NCBI GenBank assembly: GCA_027492445.1
Contig: JAPUES010000093.1
Coordinates: forward strand, 1 to 12,105
DNA from: Sporomusaceae bacterium
Lineage (GTDB): Bacteria; Bacillota; Negativicutes; DSM-13327
DNA: 12,105 nucleotides
Direction: 5' to 3'
Positions within the stretch are counted from its first letter, which is position 1. Each line of letters opens with the position of its first letter. The translations under genes and the position numbers were made by a program. Positions 11,021 to 12,105 of this stretch are shown in pieces. The notes under the pieces are model-generated. The model searched no databases. It saw only the letters and a list, made by a program, of their open reading frames with translations, and was not told the origin of the DNA.

Positions 11021-12105
11021 TTGGCTAAAACCTTAATTGAATTAAGAAATATTACTACCGGCTATGAAATGCGGCAAAATGCCAATTGTGCTGGGTTGCA
11101 AGATGTTAATTTAAGGATACAAGAGGGAGAATTTATAGCTATATTAGGCCCTTCTGGTTCAGGTAAGTCAAAGTTATTAAAGATGATTGCAGGTTTAGGC
11201 CACCCTGTAGAGGATACTAGTAGTTATTCGAAGCAGAATTTTCGCGGTATGAATCCTAACGTTAGTATGATGCTCCCAACCTCCCCTTTATTCCCCTGGC
11301 TTACTGTATTTGAAAATATAAAGGTAGGCTTACTAAATAAAAAAATTAATAAAAAAGATAAAATAATAAAAACCATGCAGGTTATTGAAATACTAGGCTT
11401 AAGCAGTATTGAGAGTGCTTATCCAAGGGATCTTTCCAATGAAATGAGGCAACGGGTGGGAATCGGACGTGCTCTGATAAGTGAGCCTGATGTGCTGCTG
11501 CTCGATGAACCTTTTTCATCACTCGATGTCAGTATGGCAGAAATTTTACGCAGGGATATTCTTACACTGTGGCTAGGGAGGAAGATGAATAGTAAAGCCC
11601 TTGTCATAACTACTACGAATACTGAAGAAGCAATATATCTTTCTGATAGAATTTTAATTGTAACATGTAATCCAGGCGAGGCTCTAAAAGAAATTAAGAT
11701 TAATCTTCCTCATTGGCGGGATAGAAAAGGAGCAGCATTTATGTCGATAATGAATCAGGTAGATTCTGTACTCAAGAAAACAGCAACCCTTGAGACCATG
11801 AATCTAATGGATACTATGCATCTGACCAAGCTGCCAGCTACTTCTATAGAAATGTTAACTAATTTTTTAGCAATGCAAGAAGAAAGTAAGGGAAATATAA
11901 ATATTTATTCCTTAGCTGAGGGATCTGCAGTGGATTCTAGGGAATCTTTTCCTCTTATTGATATGGCAGTATTACTTGGATTTAGTCAAATCCAAGACGG
12001 GCAAATTTCAATAACTAAGGCTGGTAGAAAGTTCATTACGGCAACAGCTTTTGAAGGTAAAGAAGTTTTTGCTGAACAGCTTCTACGCTATATTCCAATG
12101 ATTAA
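11021..12105 (+). CDS. ABC transporter ATPase with C-terminal AAA-associated-type region, degenerate catalytic motifs (partial at window edge)
   Basis: The 361 visible residues read from a TTG at 11021, preceded by AGGAGG (11007-11012), and stay open to the window edge. The N-terminal part is closest to the nitrate/sulfonate/taurine importer ATPases (SsuB/TauB/NrtD-like). It has Walker A GPSGSGKS (43-50), PLFPWLTVFENI (89-100), Walker B VLLLDEP (158-164) and D-loop SSLD (166-169). Three other motifs are changed: the Q-loop Gln is P86, the LSGG signature is LSNE (138-141), and the switch His is T199. Residues from about 250 on resemble the AAA-associated domain fused to some of these ATPases, with a winged-helix-like pattern (LLGFSQIQDGQISITKAGRKFI). 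An ATG at 11004 is in another frame and stops after ten codons. The permease and binding protein, if present, would lie beyond the window. It may be an inactive or asymmetric partner subunit. Confidence 0.8.
   Translation, partial: MAKTLIELRNITTGYEMRQNANCAGLQDVNLRIQEGEFIAILGPSGSGKSKLLKMIAGLGHPVEDTSSYSKQNFRGMNPNVSMMLPTSPLFPWLTVFENIKVGLLNKKINKKDKIIKTMQVIEILGLSSIESAYPRDLSNEMRQRVGIGRALISEPDVLLLDEPFSSLDVSMAEILRRDILTLWLGRKMNSKALVITTTNTEEAIYLSDRILIVTCNPGEALKEIKINLPHWRDRKGAAFMSIMNQVDSVLKKTATLETMNLMDTMHLTKLPATSIEMLTNFLAMQEESKGNINIYSLAEGSAVDSRESFPLIDMAVLLGFSQIQDGQISITKAGRKFITATAFEGKEVFAEQLLRYIPMI

Noticed and set aside
11004..11036. ATG at 11004 as start of the ABC ATPase gene
   Set aside because: It is in a different frame and reaches a stop after ten codons. 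The TTG at 11021 is in frame with the Walker motifs and has AGGAGG at good distance.

Overview
The window looks like chromosome of an endospore-forming, low-to-moderate GC Firmicute. Four lines support this: a SpoVD-type penicillin-binding protein with a PASTA tail, an alpha/beta-type small acid-soluble spore protein (SASP) with a sigma-G-like promoter, a Spo0E-like phosphatase, and strong AGGAGG-type ribosome binding sites throughout. The combination with a hypAB pair and a chemotaxis CheR suggests an anaerobic, motile member of the Negativicutes (Sporomusaceae, Pelosinus- or Sporomusa-like). That assignment is inference from gene content and style, not a database match.

Layout. 1-88: the tail of an upstream unit and its terminator. 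182-1297: alanine racemase (alr), with its own promoter and terminator. 1447-3417: spoVD. 3465-3737 (minus): SASP, sharing a GC-rich terminator with spoVD and read from a sigma-G-like promoter. 3964-5957: a tight operon hypA-hypB-spo0E-like-cheR. 5971-7131 (minus): D-alanyl-D-alanine carboxypeptidase (DacF/PBP5 type), divergent from a secreted polysaccharide deacetylase at 7255-7956. 7962-8348 and 8606-8923 (both minus): two small proteins of unknown function, one a zinc ribbon and one very acidic. Between them lie a strong plus-strand promoter, a terminator and a structured repeat. 9079-9525: YaiI/YqxD-family protein, overlapping at its 3' end a convergent C39-like cysteine peptidase (9477-9992, minus). 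10093-10737: YigZ/YvyE (IMPACT) family protein with a terminator, followed by a second, shorter copy of the repeat. 11021 to the window edge: an ABC-transporter ATPase with a C-terminal AAA-associated-type region, read from a TTG start.

The named genes share a theme of cell wall and spore peptidoglycan. Alr makes D-alanine, SpoVD cross-links spore cortex, the DacF-type enzyme trims D-alanine from stem peptides, and the deacetylase may modify glycan strands. SASP coats spore DNA, and the Spo0E-like protein probably opposes entry into sporulation by dephosphorylating Spo0A. The hypAB and cheR genes belong to other physiology (nickel enzyme maturation and chemotaxis) but share an operon with the Spo0E-like gene.

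The most interesting signals are: (1) the terminal ABC ATPase keeps Walker A and B but has lost the Q-loop Gln, the LSGG signature and the switch His; (2) a two-part motif, CAGG(G)AATT-N11-GACGAATAA, upstream of both spoVD and hypA; (3) a repeated structured element at 8505-8597 and 10772-10841, each copy just after the T-tract of a terminator; (4) a good promoter followed about 40 bases later by a terminator with no ORF between (8405-8502), a candidate small RNA. I see no CRISPR array, insertion sequence, tRNA or rRNA, and no clear large new system.
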